A stretch of DNA of 64,000 nt from Datisca glomerata (GCA_003255025.1 QANY01006236.1:372001-436000); one strand, 5' to 3'. Numbered from the stretch's first letter, positions 35,630-49,066 are shown. Made by a program: numbers and translations. The notes: generated by a model from the sequence alone, not told the origin.

Positions 35630-35699
35630 CACGTTATGTTTTTTTTTTCAATTGTCAGATTTGTCATCGATCGCTAATCTGGTCTATTTCTTGCACGTT
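35630..35699 (-). promoter_or_regulatory. Two T/G-box motifs (AACGTG) upstream of JAZ
   Basis: AACGTG occurs on the gene strand at 35635-35630 and again at 35699-35694, about 310 and 375 bases upstream of the start codon. AACGTG (T/G-box) is a known binding variant for MYC2-type bHLH factors in jasmonate-responsive promoters. Their role here is inferred. Confidence 0.45.
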
Positions 35700-35700
35700 T

Positions 35701-38700
35701 CTCTTGCATTCCTTATTGCGGTCTTCAACTTGCTCTTCGTGTTGGATTTATTTACTGTCTTGCCTTGTAGTAGCCGCTAGGCAAGGTTTTCTTTTTGTTT
35801 TATTTTATTTTATTTTGATTCTTAACAAAGAAGGCACCCCAAGAAGGACGTGTTTGGGAGTTCCACTATAAATGCCTAAATGAGGTTGCGTCGGAAAAAA
35901 CAGAATGCACTGGTTTACACATGGCGGGGCTTAGCGAGTGACTTCACACCCTCGATGTACTAGAAGTTTTTTCTTGAGAAAATCAAGATCTCCATTTCTT
36001 ATCACCGTACACAATCTCAGATGGATAATTAGATGAACTCATAGTCTATTGTATAATGAACGATCAAGATGTATATTGAAAAAAAATATGGACTACTCAA
36101 AAGTCATATTTGATATTTGATATGGATTATTCAAAATTATATTTGATAGTTAAAATCTCACAGACTGTCATTTATCATTATCTTCAGAATAACTCATAAT
36201 CTTGATTTGAGAAATTTAATATTATGTATGAATTCAATGAAACGTGTGACTTTCAGTTAATTACGATATCAACATAATCTCTTTCACTTATAAGTGTGAC
36301 TAACATACACGTACATCGACTAATTATATTGGATATGTAATGTCTTCAAAAGTTTTGATACACAAATTAAAGTAGATCGCTGGTTTTAACACAAAAAAAA
36401 ATATAGCCCAAAGATCTCACTAACCTTGATGAAGGTAAAACATGAAAGATAACATACTTTCTAAGATAAGGGCTTTCATCAATGGGTGGGCGTATTCTTA
36501 TTGCTTTTGCATAATGTATTGGCCAAAATATTAAAACATTGATGTACTTCGATTGTTTTTGCGCAGATCATGTACCTATATAATTCCTTAGCAATTTTAG
36601 TCTTTGATTAAAAAAACGTTGCAACGGTTAAACATTTGTTAGTTTTGAAGTCTTTTAACTTAAAAGCTCATTAAATACACATGGGAACACTATTTTACAC
36701 AGAATTCTTGTAATAATTTTCATAATGTTGACACTTCCTGTGAACAAACTATATAGAATATTGGTATAATAATTTTATGAGCGGTTGACATCTCAAAGAA
36801 TATCGAGAAGATTCGAGGCATATGAAAAACATTTTCAAAAGATTCGAGGCATATGAAAAGCACTTTAAGGTATTTAAATTTTTTGAATTCTATTATGGCC
36901 GGGTCTTACCCGTAAAAATATTGTGCATCTATATCTATCTCTATTCTTTCTATATTTGTGGTTTAAATGAATGATTGAGATTGATGAATATTGGTATCAT
37001 AATATGTTGCACATATTTGATTAAGATTAAAATTTTGAATTTTAGATATTAACTTATTCACCCTTTTAGATTATATTAGAATCAACGTCATTCACGAAGA
37101 AAAGTGTGTATGTTTATGATATATTCATAATCAAATACAAAAAAAATAATAGATAAAAGATATCTTATTGTATGAACACATTTTTATATACAATATTTTT
37201 ATCTAATTTATTCTTTCAATTATCTGTAATATAAAAAGAATAATTAGAAAAACTAAATTAAGATAAATGTAAGAATCTGATGTAAAAATGCATGAACGCA
37301 AGAGTTATTACATGAATAGATACTGCATTTCAAAAGTCATTTCGCATAACATTATATTTCAAAAGTCACATATCAAATGTCATTTTCTAGTTGATATATG
37401 TATCTGAATATATTTTTATTTGATGGACAAATAGAATACGCCATATGTATTTCTTAAGGATATTTTAAGATTAGTAGAAATGAAGGTGAACATAATTGTC
37501 CAAGAAAATTTATCACATACTTCCACCTTTTAATATAGATTATAGATTTAAGAGTTAACATATAGAGTTTTTCAGAACTAAATTCTAGAAATTCTTAAAA
37601 TCGAAGTTCGCAACAAAAATTATTCGGCCGTGATAGTAAAATTGTATCATACATAGTTTTTCTTTTATTGAGTAAATTTCACTTACCCATTACGAGCTTC
37701 TTTTAAAAATACAATTAGCCTCCTCTTGTTTGAGAAATAAGTAGATCCACCTCTCAGCTTTGCACACTTTTGTACGTTAAACCCTTAATTAACGAATTGG
37801 GGGGCAAAGAACATAACCTCTTTGAAATAAGAAGAATAGGATTCATCATCCTTCTTCTTACATTACTTCATCTTACGTGCTTATTTTATCTTTCTTCTTG
37901 CCCCTCGAATGAAAGAGCCAATCCAGTCACTTAAATCAGAATTCATTCATGTTTTAAGCCAATTGCATCACAGAATTGTAACCCTAAATTCGGGTAATAT
38001 AGTGTAATTGAATTTTTAGTTTTCTTTTTCTTTTGTAAATTTATCTTCTTCGTATATACTTTTTCATCTAGTGATGGATAACCATAAAACATTGTTGTGC
38101 ATTATGTCCATTTTTTATATATTTTTAAAATATTATATTTAGTCATTTTATAGAACTCCTTAATTCTCATGTAATTTTCCGTTAAAGGGTTGGCAAAATC
38201 ACTATTTGACAAAGTTGAGGGTATAAATCTAAAAATTAAGGTAGTTAAGTGTAATTAAGTCAGATTAATACATCATCGATGTTTTTAAATTGAACATAAA
38301 AAAGTGATTTGTTAAACGAGGCAAATGCAAAGATTCTAAAATACCAGTACATTTGTTAGATTATTAAATTTGTTATTAAAAAACATGTTTCGTGGACTTC
38401 TTCCTTTTATAATACCAAGTCAATTACGTATGCTTTACCTTTCATTGAAAGTATTGGAGCAGGTTGATTAGGAATAGGTTTACACGTTTTTCACGTGCCA
38501 ACCTAGTCGGTTTGCTTCTCCAAAATAAATCAGAATAAACTAAAATTTCATTTTTTTAAAACAGAAAATATATATTGGAATTCAATTGTTTCATAAAAAA
38601 GGTTGGAATTCGTTAAGCAAAAAATATTGGCTGTATAGCCTCTTTATTTATGATGTGGATATTAATTCCTGTATTAATATGAATTTCTGTTTTGAGAAAT

Positions 38701-38904
38701 TTTATAATTCTTCATCAAAAAGTTAATTTAGATAAGTGTAGCCTTTCGTTTAATGAAAATCTATCTATTGTGAGGAATGATGTTATTTCAAAAATATTTA
38801 ATATTCAACTTTCTGTTCAAAAAGATTCCTAGTTGTGTTTGCCTATTGATTGGGATAAATCTAAATATACTATATATTCTCTACCTTTAGAGAAAGTGGA
38901 TAAG
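35701..38904. other. AT-rich intergenic DNA right of the JAZ gene
   Basis: No gene or complete element recognised. A ~27-bp direct repeat (agattcgaggcatatgaaaa) occurs twice at about 36810-36860. No paired terminal repeats were found. Confidence 0.6.
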
Positions 38905-39107
38905 AGAACATTCTTGTGAAAACCAGACCGTTTAATCTAAATCGGTCTAAACTGAAATTGATAGGTTTGGATAGTTTTTTTCTTGTGAATGGTTAGTTCG
39001 GTCCTCCTTTTAGAAATGACTGAAATTTCAGATCGGTTTAAAATTTTTGTTAATCCTAGACCGGTCTGGCCGTGTGTGTGTATATATATATTAGGGTCTT
39101 AGGTTAA

Positions 39108-41960
39108 ATGAAGTCTCCCTCTCACCTCCTCTCTCCTCTCCCTCTCCCTGAGCTCAGACTGCTTAGTCCATCTTGCCTCATCTCGCCTCTCCATCTCCCT
39201 CAACTCAGTCCCACTCCCTCAGCTCAGACTGCTCAGTCCTCTCACCTCCCCCTCTTGCATCCTCTCGCCCCTCCCTCTCCCTCAGTAGACAGTCCCACTC
39301 GCCTTTCCCTCTCCCTTAGCTCAGTCTCTCTCCCTCTCCCTCTCACGACGTCATACACCTCCTTCTTCGTACAGGTAAGATCGAGGGTTCTTTTGGGTTT
39401 TCCATCCATTTGTGAGGATGTCTTGTTGTAGTTATATATTTGATCTTCAAGTATTTAAAACTTGCTTATCTTTGGGATTTAGTGAACACCTTTGAGTAGC
39501 ATCTCTTTTTAATTTTTTAGTAGCTATGGTTTTGTAAATACCAGACGACTTTTTATCCCAAATGAGGTAACACCTAACTTACTGCTAGCCCGAGGTAGAG
39601 ATTGCACATGTTACTTGTTGCGAATCTGGGATAACATCAATTGGTTCATGACATTTTAAACTATTACTGAATACTACTAAGTACTAAGTGATTGAACGTA
39701 AAAATATTAACATGTCATGTTGATAAACTATCCTGATTTATATTATTGTTTGTGTTTTATTAGATGTCTACTGGAACTCAAAAGAAAAACCCTGATGATG
39801 CAGTAATTAATGATGGCTCTTCACTGCCACCATACCTGCAGAAGGTAAGAGAACATACAATCGAGTCTCTTATGGTGTTTGAAATAATTTTGTAAGAGTC
39901 GAAACTGGTGATCTTAATGATGAGAGAGCTATTTGTAATCATTGTAATCGTACATTCACATGTGTTAGTGCTTGTATGTGGAATCATCTGAAAAGATGTA
40001 AGAAGAATCCTAATAGGTTTGATGATCCTAAGAAAAAACTTTTATTTCTTAATATTAATCAGTCTAATCCTAATAGTAGTAGTGATTGAGCTGCTGATAA
40101 TACTTGTACAATATCTACTACTATATTTAATGATGAGAAGTGTATGATGTTGCTTGCTATGATGATCATTAAAGATGAATTAACGTTTAGTGTGGTATGG
40201 GTGAAGGATTTAGGGAATTTTGTCGGGGCATGCAACCAAAGCTTGTTTTTCCTAGCCGGATAACAATAGCTAGAGATTGTTTTAAGGGGTTTGTGTGGGA
40301 GAAAGAAAAGTTAAAAAAATGCATTGTCAAGTAAAAATCAAAGATTATGTCTAACCACTGATATATGGACATCAATGCAAAATCTTAATTACATGGTACT
40401 TACTGCCCACTTTATTGACTCTGGTTAAGTATTACATAAAATAATCATTAACTTTTATCCAATTGCTAGTCATAAGGGAGAGTCGAGTAGTATGGCTATT
40501 GAGCAATGTTTGCTTGAATGTGGTATTGAAAGGGTTTTCACGGTCATCGTTGATAATGCAAGTGCCAATGATGGTGCAATCACTTATTTGAAAACATCTA
40601 TAAGAAATTGGAAGGGCATGTGTTGGATGGTGAGTTTATGCATGTTAGATGTTGTGCACATATTCTTAACCTTATTGTGCGTGCTAGTTTGAAGGATGTT
40701 CATGACTCTGTCACTAGAATTCGTAGTGCAGTCAAATATGTGAGGTCATCTCCTACACAGTTTTAAAAGTTTATCTTCTAGTAGTCTGGTGTCTCTAGAT
40801 GTTCATACTAGGTGGAATTCCACTTATTTGATGTTGGAGTCGGTTGAAATGCTTCAAAAAGCATTTAAGAGGCTTGGAGAACAAGAAGCGTATTATTTAT
40901 TAGAGTTCCATGGAGATGAGAAACTTTGTCTTCCAGGGGATGAAGATTGAGATAATGCTCGAGTGATTATCAAGTTTTTGAAAGCTTTCTACAAAATAAC
41001 ATTAAGGCTTTCCAGGACCTCGAATGTTGCATCTCATAGATATGTTCATGAGGTTTTTTTTTTATTGAAAACTTGATTAAGAGATATTCTTCATCTGACA
41101 ATGTTCTTTTGGAAAAAAATGGCAAGTAATATGAGGACCAAACATGACAAGTATCAGGGAGGCTAAAAAAAGGCCTTATTTGTTGTTTGCTGTTGTCATT
41201 CTTGATCCTCGCTTTAAAATGATATTTGTGTCACATGCATATGATATGTTGTATGATCTTGACCTTGCCTGTGAATTGAGAAGGAAAATGACTTCGACGT
41301 TTGATAGAATATTTGAGGAATACAGACCTAAGGTTACTTCAAGTCAACCAATGTCATTTGTTGATCAATCATCTCAATCTGAGATAGCTGAAAATGATGG
41401 TGAAGATGATTTTAGTTTGGCCTCTACATTTTCAAAACAGCCGTGCAAGGAAAATAGCCTAGAGGTTAAGTAAGAGATTTATAAATATTTAGTAAAGCCA
41501 TGTTTAAACCCAAATATTGAGTTGGATCTTCTTAATTGGTGGAAAATAAACTCTTCAAGATATGAGGTTCTTAGCCTTATAGCTAGAGATGTCTTGGTGA
41601 TTCCTATCTTTACAGTTGCATCCGAGTCAGCCTTCAGTACAAGATGTCGAATATTAGATCCATTTCGTAGTTCATTGGCTGTGAAAATATGTCTTGGCGA
41701 TTCCTATCTCCACAGTTGCATCTGAGTCAGCCTTCAGTGCAAGTGGTTGAATATTAGATCCATTTCGTAGTTCATTGGCTGCGAAAACTGTTGAATCTCT
41801 TATATGTGCACAAAATTGGATTCTGAGTAAACTTGTGCATATTAATCTCAATGAGACATTACAAAAGATTGTGGAAATAGATGAAGGCAACTCATTTAAA
41901 TATTGCTATTTATATTTTTTTTACATGCTTTTGAACTTATTATCTTCATGTTTCTGAACT
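39108..41960 (+). pseudogene. hAT transposase (BED zinc finger, RNase H-like core, hATC)
   Basis: A CT-rich 5' exon ends at donor GTAAGA (39375). The acceptor TTATTAG is followed at once by ATG 39764 (MSTGTQKKNPDDA). Past a frameshift near 39880 the BED finger reads AICNHCNRTFTCVSACMWNH (about 39930-39990). The core includes RVFTVIVDNASANDGAITYL (from about 40528). 41144-41473 encodes LLFAVVILDPRFK and an acidic linker. The C-terminal dimerisation domain is at 41520-41690 (LDLLNWWKINSSRYEVLSLI, VASESAFSTRCRILDPFRS). Several stops and a 100-bp tandem duplication in hATC inactivate it. Confidence 0.85.
41589..41788 (+). repeat. 100-bp tandem duplication inside the hATC domain
   Basis: atgtcttgg... 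starts at 41589 and again at 41689; the two ~100-bp copies differ at a handful of positions. The period is not a multiple of three, so the frame is lost in the second copy. Confidence 0.88.
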
Positions 41961-42361
41961 CATTGTTTTCATGTGAATAGAATGTATCAAGTTGCAAGAG
42001 GAGGTTGCATTACCATTTCAGGATGTGATTGAAGCCTGGAGATGAATAAACTTATATGTTTTGTTGTGTTTCTTATTTACTTTTTTTTTATATATATGAA
42101 TGTTGGATATTATTATTTGTATTTTAGAGTTTGAATGTTAGATACTAGTACTTTGAACTTTGAATATTTTTAAATGTTGGATATTAGTACTTTGAAGTTT
42201 GGATGTGGGGAACTCTTAGCAAAAATTTATCTTTATAAATGATATATTTCTTATAAAAAAGGTATTTGGTCATTTAAGTTTGTCCGAACCGACCGTTGAA
42301 TCTCGGTCTGGTTGGTCCAGATTTTTTTCTTAGTTTTATGACCGACCGTTGAACACCCCTA

Positions 42362-43780
42362 ACGAAAAGATAATTTGTCATCTGTTGGAGACAAGAAAAT
42401 GTTATTTCCGATGAGTACTTTTAAACTTCTTAAGAAAGTTTGTTATTATAACGCTCTGATTCCCAATGGTTAAACATACTTGAAATTTCAAAATCAAAAA
42501 TTCTCCAATTCAATTAAAACCCTAATTTGAGAAAATCACCAAATTGAAAACCCTAATTTTACCCTAATTTTAACCTTAAATAGCGGACGCATAAAAATTA
42601 TTTTAAAATAATATTAACTTATCACCAAATTGAAAACCCTAATTTTACCCTAATTTCAACCTTAAATAGCGGAACATAAAAATTATTCTAAAATAATATT
42701 AACTTATTAAACTGAAATAAATGATTCATTAAACTGTAATAAAGTGAAGCACGAAAATCCGTATGGCATAAAAGATTAAACATGAATATTCATAAAATAT
42801 CTGAAATAACCGAAGTCAATTGAAGTCATAATTAAACTTAGAAATCATAATCACGCTTGCTATGACAGTCCCTCACTCCTGCTGCTCACCATCATCTGCA
42901 ACACAATCATCTATGGAGGATGGGTATTAAAAATATTCAGTAAGTAAATTCACATACTAATGAGTTTCACATGACATAAATATAAACATATAACTCATGC
43001 AAATTTATTTCACACGTTCATTGGTCACATAAAATACTTGTAATAACACACCAATTTCATGGTTAACATATAGCTCGAACTTGTACTTATACATGCCAAT
43101 ACTTATACTTGCTTGATTATAATTTGAGTAGACATATCCCTCAATTAACAACCTAATCAGAACTGCTCGCAACTTGAACTTGTAACATGAATGTGAACAT
43201 GGCAGATTGGGTGTCCTGAAACTTGATGTCACTTAAAGTTATCTGAACTTTAATGACGCTAACATGAACATGGTGGCACCCAACCGTATAACTTGATAAC
43301 ATGACGTAGACAATCTGGTTACTTGATAACCAAGAGACATGACTAAGTCTACTTATTGTTTACTTAACACTTTACTTGAATTAATATTCATAATTCATAT
43401 TATCACATATACATGGGTAAACATATAACTTGTTTATGAACATAAACGATATAACTATTACATGTATAACCCAAAATATAATCATATATAACATAATAAA
43501 TAATTTCATCGTGATATGAAAAATAAATAAAACACTTGATCATAAGATAGAACATAAACAAATAATAAAATAATTTCACATTATATATTCTACACTTATA
43601 ACGTATAAACCGAATTATTATGTAAATTCACAAACCTGGATTCGCTACTAATTAAATTCAGCAACTATTTAATGACCTGAAATTCAAGGATCCCAGATCA
43701 CAACAAATTCATATAATATCTACAATTATTTAATTAACTAAGCGAGGTTGGGAACATGTGGAATCCACATCAGGTGTAAA
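42362..43780. other. AT-rich intergenic DNA with an 86-bp tandem duplication
   Basis: Copies at 42535-42620 and 42621-42706 (atcaccaaattgaaaaccct...) differ only slightly. The repeated 'accctaattt' recalls plant telomere sequence but is not a telomeric array. The remainder holds nothing I recognise. Confidence 0.65.
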
Positions 43781-44107
43781 TTATCAAATGGTTTAAAATG
43801 GTTCAACAAGGTTCAGGTGGTTTGAACTGGTTCGGTTATGCTATTTTGGTCTGGTCAGGTTGAACTGGTCTGGTTTGATCGAGCCAGTTTCGCTTGGTCT
43901 GGTCTGACTGAACCGGTTCATCCGGGTCTGAATGAACTGGTCTGGTTCAGGTAAATTGATTCAAGTGAAGGGGAAATAGAAAAGGGAGACGAAGAAGATG
44001 GAGACGAAGAAGAGGGGGGGGAGAGAGAGAGAAAGACGCAACAAGGGGGGGCAAATGAGAGAGAGAGACAGAACATAGAGGGGAAGGAGACGAAGAAGAG
44101 GGCGGGA

Positions 44108-44146
<39 letters not shown>

Positions 44147-44970
44147 GCAACAGAGAGGGGGAAGAGAGAGAGATAGAAAAGAGATGGGGAGATGAAGGAG
44201 AGAGAGAGAGAGACAAAACAGAGAGGGGGAGATGAAGGAGAGAGAGATAGAACAGAGACGGGGAGACGAAGGAGAGAGAAAGACAAAACAGAGAGGGGGA
44301 AAGAGAGAGACAAAACAAAGAGAAAAGAAATGAGAACATGAAAATTACCCAATTGAAGCTTGCAGGCGGCGATACGATGACGATGCCAAAAGAATGTAAA
44401 TTGCTGGAAATGAAGAACCAAAATTTCAGAGAGAGAGAAGAGGAAACGAGAAAGAAAATAGGAGAAAGAAAATAAAGGAAACAAGAAATCACTTACAAAG
44501 ATCAATGTTAGAGGGCTGCCCAAGTTGAAACGAAGAAGAAGGTGAAGAACAGAGAGGCTTCGATGGGGAAGAAAAAATGTAAAATAGAGAGGAAAGCAGT
44601 TGCAGGGGAGGATTCGTGAAGAAGAAAGTAGAGAACAAGAGGGATTTAAAGAGCATTAGATTATTTGGGAGTTTCACACCAAGGAAACGGTTATGTTTCC
44701 TGTAAAAATAGAGGAAAAATGGGGAGTTACGTGGGTAAGCTAGAGATAAAAGCAAGGAGAGATTTGGGGAAGATGAAGGAGAGAGAAGACGTGTGAGGGA
44801 AACAAATTGGGTTAACTTAATGTGTAAGTGAGTGCATATGTGTGAGTGAAAGTTTGAATTACAAAAATAACCCTTATAAACTTCACGGGTATTACAGTTA
44901 TAATCTTCAAATTGACATTGTGAGATTCTAGTATGGATGTCAATGGGGCGGACAACCTTTCCCATCCTCA
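43781..44970. repeat. Low-complexity GGTTCGGTT-like and GA-rich tracts
   Basis: 43790-43950 is made of 'ggttcggt/ggtctggt'-type variants. 43975-44310 is a long purine microsatellite (gagagaga with agacgaagga sub-units). Long open frames on the minus strand here are Ser/Leu/Phe/Pro low-complexity and not credible genes. Confidence 0.75.
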
Positions 44971-46643
44971 TCCAACCTTATTATGTCCACGTGCCCCTTT
45001 GACTCTTTCATTTCTTTTATATTTTCGATAACTATTTTTGTATGATACTTATTATTGATTTATAGTGTATCATTTGTAGATTAGGACATAGTCTATTGGT
45101 AATTATCTTTTTTAAGAGAGATTCTGAGTTCAAATCTCACTATCTCCAATTTGACAATGCCTATATTTTTTAGTTACTTTTTTATTTGTGTTTCATACTA
45201 ACTTTTGGCATTGAATTTTCTTAACTTATTTATGTACCAAATTACTTACTTTTAAGTTTTATATGATTTCTTTTACTCAAATTTTTGGTCTAAAAGTACA
45301 TTTATTTTACTTCTTATCGTTGATTACTTTTTGTTGGTTATTTTTATTTCATTATACAATTATTCTTTTAAATGCATAACTTATTTTGACATTTTAATTT
45401 ACTAACATAATCTTATATATATATATANAATGAGTAAAGAAAGTAATATAAAAATGACTAAATTTAACGAATTGAATTTAATCTTCTTTAATATAAAAAA
45501 TGACATGACAAAATTAGTAATTTATAATTAGAATATAATCAAATTTCATAATATATATATAATACGGATAGTTGTGTAATTAAAAATGAATATATTGCAA
45601 TATTTTAGTATTTAATTAGTTAGATAACTATAACCTAATAAAAAATATTTTTTTATGATAATTTAACTCAGAAATATAATTTTCAGATAAATTATGTTAT
45701 AAAACATTAATTAATTATAAAATTAACCGGTTAGTTACTTAAATCTTGAAAATATATTTAATTAAGTGCTTTTATATTTTTTGACAAAAAAGTGCTTTTA
45801 TGTTATGTTTAGGCATGTATTTAATTAAGTCAATCGTTTTGTATATTTTGCTTAATTAAGTTAGGAGGTCAGATGGTCGTGTGTTTGAAATAATTTTTTT
45901 TTACAATCATTAAGTATTTTGGATATTTAATTGTTATTAAGAATATAATTAATAAAATGTGTCATATGTCCATATTCTACTTTAATTATTTTTTATATTC
46001 ATACAAAATATTTAATATATTATAAATAATAAATAACTAAATTGATAGTCATAAAGGTTGAATTATATTCTTTAATTAATTTATATATTTATATATGTGT
46101 TGTGAATTTTAATATGAAAAGAATATTTTGTTATTCTGAAATTATAAAATTATTTATTGTATTCTATGATATGCTGTAGTTTTCTCTTTTTATTTTTCTG
46201 TTCATTTTTGTCTAGAAAATAGTTTTTTTAGCTTAAAAATTCATTTTGTTTGTGATATAAGAATTTTAATCTCAATAGTTTTTAACGAAAACTCAAAAGA
46301 AAAAAATTTAGTTTAGTGTGAGCCTAGATATATCACATGGATGCACAATTTGTTTTTCTTCACTACTAAATAAAGCGCTAAAATAAACCCAGTATAAGTC
46401 TTACGAAAAAAAATAAACCCAAGATGTAAAAACTTAACACGAGTATGAGAGATTAATTTTAGGGTCATAATAGAGTGCAAAAATGGCTCATTTCCTTCAA
46501 ACGAAAGAGTTCAATATATATAAATGTAAAGAAAATGCATGAAGTTTATATGAAATGTCCTATCTTAATTAATTGCTAACTAATTATATGAGGGTAGGAG
46601 ATATCAATAGATGGCTCTAAAATCAATCGATGGCTTTAAAATG
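44971..46643. other. AT-rich intergenic DNA
   Basis: No gene or paired repeats recognised. One ambiguous base (n) lies at 45428 in an (at)n tract. Confidence 0.6.
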
Positions 46644-47140
46644 TAGGGGTGTGCACGGTTTGGTCCGGTCGGTTAGTAAGACATTTTTATAATCGAATCG
46701 AATTCACCAGTTACCTAAAATATCAAACCGAACCTAACCGGTGTAACCAAAAGAACTGAACCGAATGAAACCGAAATAATCAATTCGATTACTTGTAACT
46801 GATTCGGCTACCATCATAAATTTTTTAGAAAAAATAGTAAAAATCATTAGATTGAAAATATCAACACCAAGACAATTAATATATATATGTCTAATTAATA
46901 ATTTTATCTAATTTTTAATAATACATGTCTAATTTGTGTTTAAATTATTAAGTTTTTAATAATTTATGTCTAATTTATATATGCATATTAAAAAATGGTT
47001 GTAATCAGTTCGAACCGATTAAATGTTTATTGTAAAATATAATCGAACTAAAAGTTCAGTTACTTAAATTAACCGAACTTATTATAATTATCATAGAAAA
47101 GAATCGACCGAACCGATTCGGTTCGGTTAGCACACTCCTA
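46644..47140. mobile_element. hAT-type MITE
   Basis: Begins taggggtgtgcacggtttgg and ends ggttcggttagcacactcct(a), giving imperfect terminal inverted repeats of the hAT TAGGGGTG kind. The flanks are ttaaaatg (46636-46643) and ctaaaatg (47141-47148), a 7/8 match of the 8-bp target duplication expected for hAT. The interior (~497 bp in all) is AT-rich and non-coding. Confidence 0.82.
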
Positions 47141-48461
47141 CTAAAATGGGTGTTGTTAGTGGCTTAGTTATAACTAAATTGATCTTTCCTATTTCTATTC
47201 TTCTAATTCAATTCTTAATAATCAAATTTAATTAATTGAGAAACACATACACAATAAAACTTTATATAGTTAGTTTTACTTGGATCAATACAATTAAAAC
47301 AAACTCCCATATAGTCTAAAATTTCACCCTCTATATTCTAATGCTATCATCTTAATCATATCCAAATTTATTACCGTGAAAATTCAATATGCGCATAAAA
47401 TAATTCTGACCGATGAAACTCTTTGATGCATCAGTGATAAAAGTTTAATAACTGCCATCTCCACCCATGTATTTTGGGTTCTCTGAATTTACTTATGTAG
47501 TAGGCTTTAATGGTAAAACGTTTATGGCATTTGATTAAGATAAAAAGATTTTATGGGAAAATTTTAAATTATTTATGTTGTTAATTGTTCATTTTATTAT
47601 CTTATCATATTTATTTTATTTTATCAACTTCCTGATATAATAACAATAAAAAATAGTGATTCTAAAAATGGAATATCTTAAAATAATTTATGATAAATGA
47701 ATACGTGAGTTTTAGAAAAAAAATTTCTATAAATTTAACATCTACGTTATTATGTCAAATGATGTCCAAAAAGTAAAATATTGAATCTGTCACGACTTGT
47801 ATTATAAGGTATGCTAGTCAAATCAATGTACATGGTCACTAGAAGAATCTACTCCATATTTTATATAGAAAAGTATAAAGACGACGTCAGTTTGAGAGAC
47901 AACGGCGTTAAGTTGTCGGGTTGCGCACGTGGTGTCCGGCTTGCGACAATGCAATTATGCGGACATGACATGCCCCATGCGCATGGCTTTCATGTCACTT
48001 ATGATTTATTTATTATGAAACTACAAGCTAAAAAAAGAGGCAAAAAAGCAAACAAAATCCGACATTGGATGTCTGTTCAACGATTTACAGTCTGACACGT
48101 CAAAAACTTATCGAAGGCAAGTTTCGCGTGATGATTTTGGAGATTTTCCATGCTCCAAAGTAAGAAGCAAGTTGAACGGAAAAGGTCGAAACAATGTTAT
48201 TTTACAGAAAAATAATATTTAAAAAACTTTGTTCAATAAGTCAATTTAGTGTATAGTTTCTGAAAGATTTTTAAAAAACTGAGATTTAAAAGTATCAAAC
48301 ACTTTGTTATCTCATCACGATATATAGTTTTAATTAATTGATCTTAAACAGTTAATAAAAAATAGTAAAGCATATATTTTTACAATGAAACATGTGAACA
48401 ATACCTTTTAAAAACAATTTTGTTTTTATTGTATTGATCATAAAAGTCAATGCATGAACAT
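47141..48461. other. AT-rich intergenic DNA
   Basis: A GC-richer patch at about 47880-48060 has a 94-codon open frame without recognisable domains. It is not called a gene. Confidence 0.5.
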
Positions 48462-49047
48462 AGTTTATTCATGAATTTTTCATCTAGACATACCTAATGG
48501 ATCCATTCGTTCTGATCAGATCCTTATGATTATTTATCTATAACCGTCAAGTCAAGTGACAAGATTTGGATGAACTCTTACCATTTTAGGAATGAATTAG
48601 GGGCATACAACTTGATAGGTTTAGGATGACGCTCGTTGTGTCGGTCCGCCGCCATGACCTTCTCAGTAGGTTTTAGATGCGCCATCCTCTCATTGAGTAT
48701 GGACCTAGAGACACCTGGCAGCGTCCTATACGTTGGCCTTACATACACTTCGTTGATTGACCATAATAAAATTAGGTTTCCCCCTCTTTTTATATAAATG
48801 GGCTTAACACTCCTATTTGGGGGGGGGATATACTTTAACATTTCACACACATTTGGGAGCTCTCGATTCATCTCCCTCTCCTTGGCAATCCCAAGGAGGT
48901 GCGTTTGCCGGTGGTTGTCATCGTCTAGACCACTAAGAATGCTCATCCTTTCCTCCACGCTAGACCTCCATGTTCCTAAGACTTTTTTGATGACCAGACG
49001 ACTCTCCGTTCATGACCTGATGCGATTCGGAATCCATCCCCGAAACA
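48462..49047 (+). repeat. 5' LTR of the LARD-like element
   Basis: 586 bp, aligned end to end with 53801-54373. It starts ag (expected TG) and ends cgaaaca. Short open frames in it are by-products of the LTR. Confidence 0.87.
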
Positions 49048-49048
49048 A

Positions 49049-49066
49049 TGGCTACTCCACTGGGGA
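49049..49066 (+). other. Primer binding site, tRNA-Arg-like
   Basis: tggctactccactgggga begins two bases after the LTR and starts with TGG as primer sites do. It resembles TGGCGACTCCGCTGGGGA, recalled as the tRNA-Arg site of Ogre elements. Confidence 0.65.

Larger units (their letters stand above)
38905..42361 (+). mobile_element. Degenerate hAT transposon
   Basis: The right end reads ...gaccgttgaacacccct, the inverse of the hAT-type terminus TAGGGGTG. Sub-terminal 'ggtcgg/ccgacc' and 'ggtctgg' motifs are present at both sides (38930-39070 and 42285-42350). The left terminal CAGGGGTG is not found, so that end is truncated or mutated. A hAT transposase pseudogene fills the interior. Confidence 0.72.

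Noticed and set aside
39108..39431. 107-codon Ser/Pro/Leu-rich open frame
   Set aside because: CT-rich repeat in the 5' exon of the hAT gene; the splice donor at 39375 lies inside it, so it is not a protein gene.
43918..44523. 201-codon open frame on the minus strand
   Set aside because: It is translated from the GA-rich microsatellite, giving Ser/Leu/Pro/Phe low complexity; no domain.
44489..44971. 160-codon open frame on the minus strand
   Set aside because: Low-complexity Ser/Leu/Phe composition next to the purine tract; no recognisable domain or gene structure.
44940..44985. hAT-like terminus 'atgtcaatggggcgga'
   Set aside because: No partner inverted repeat or target duplication could be found nearby.
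47811..48095. 94-codon open frame with a GC-rich middle
   Set aside because: No recognisable domain, no paralogue in the window and no gene-like surroundings.
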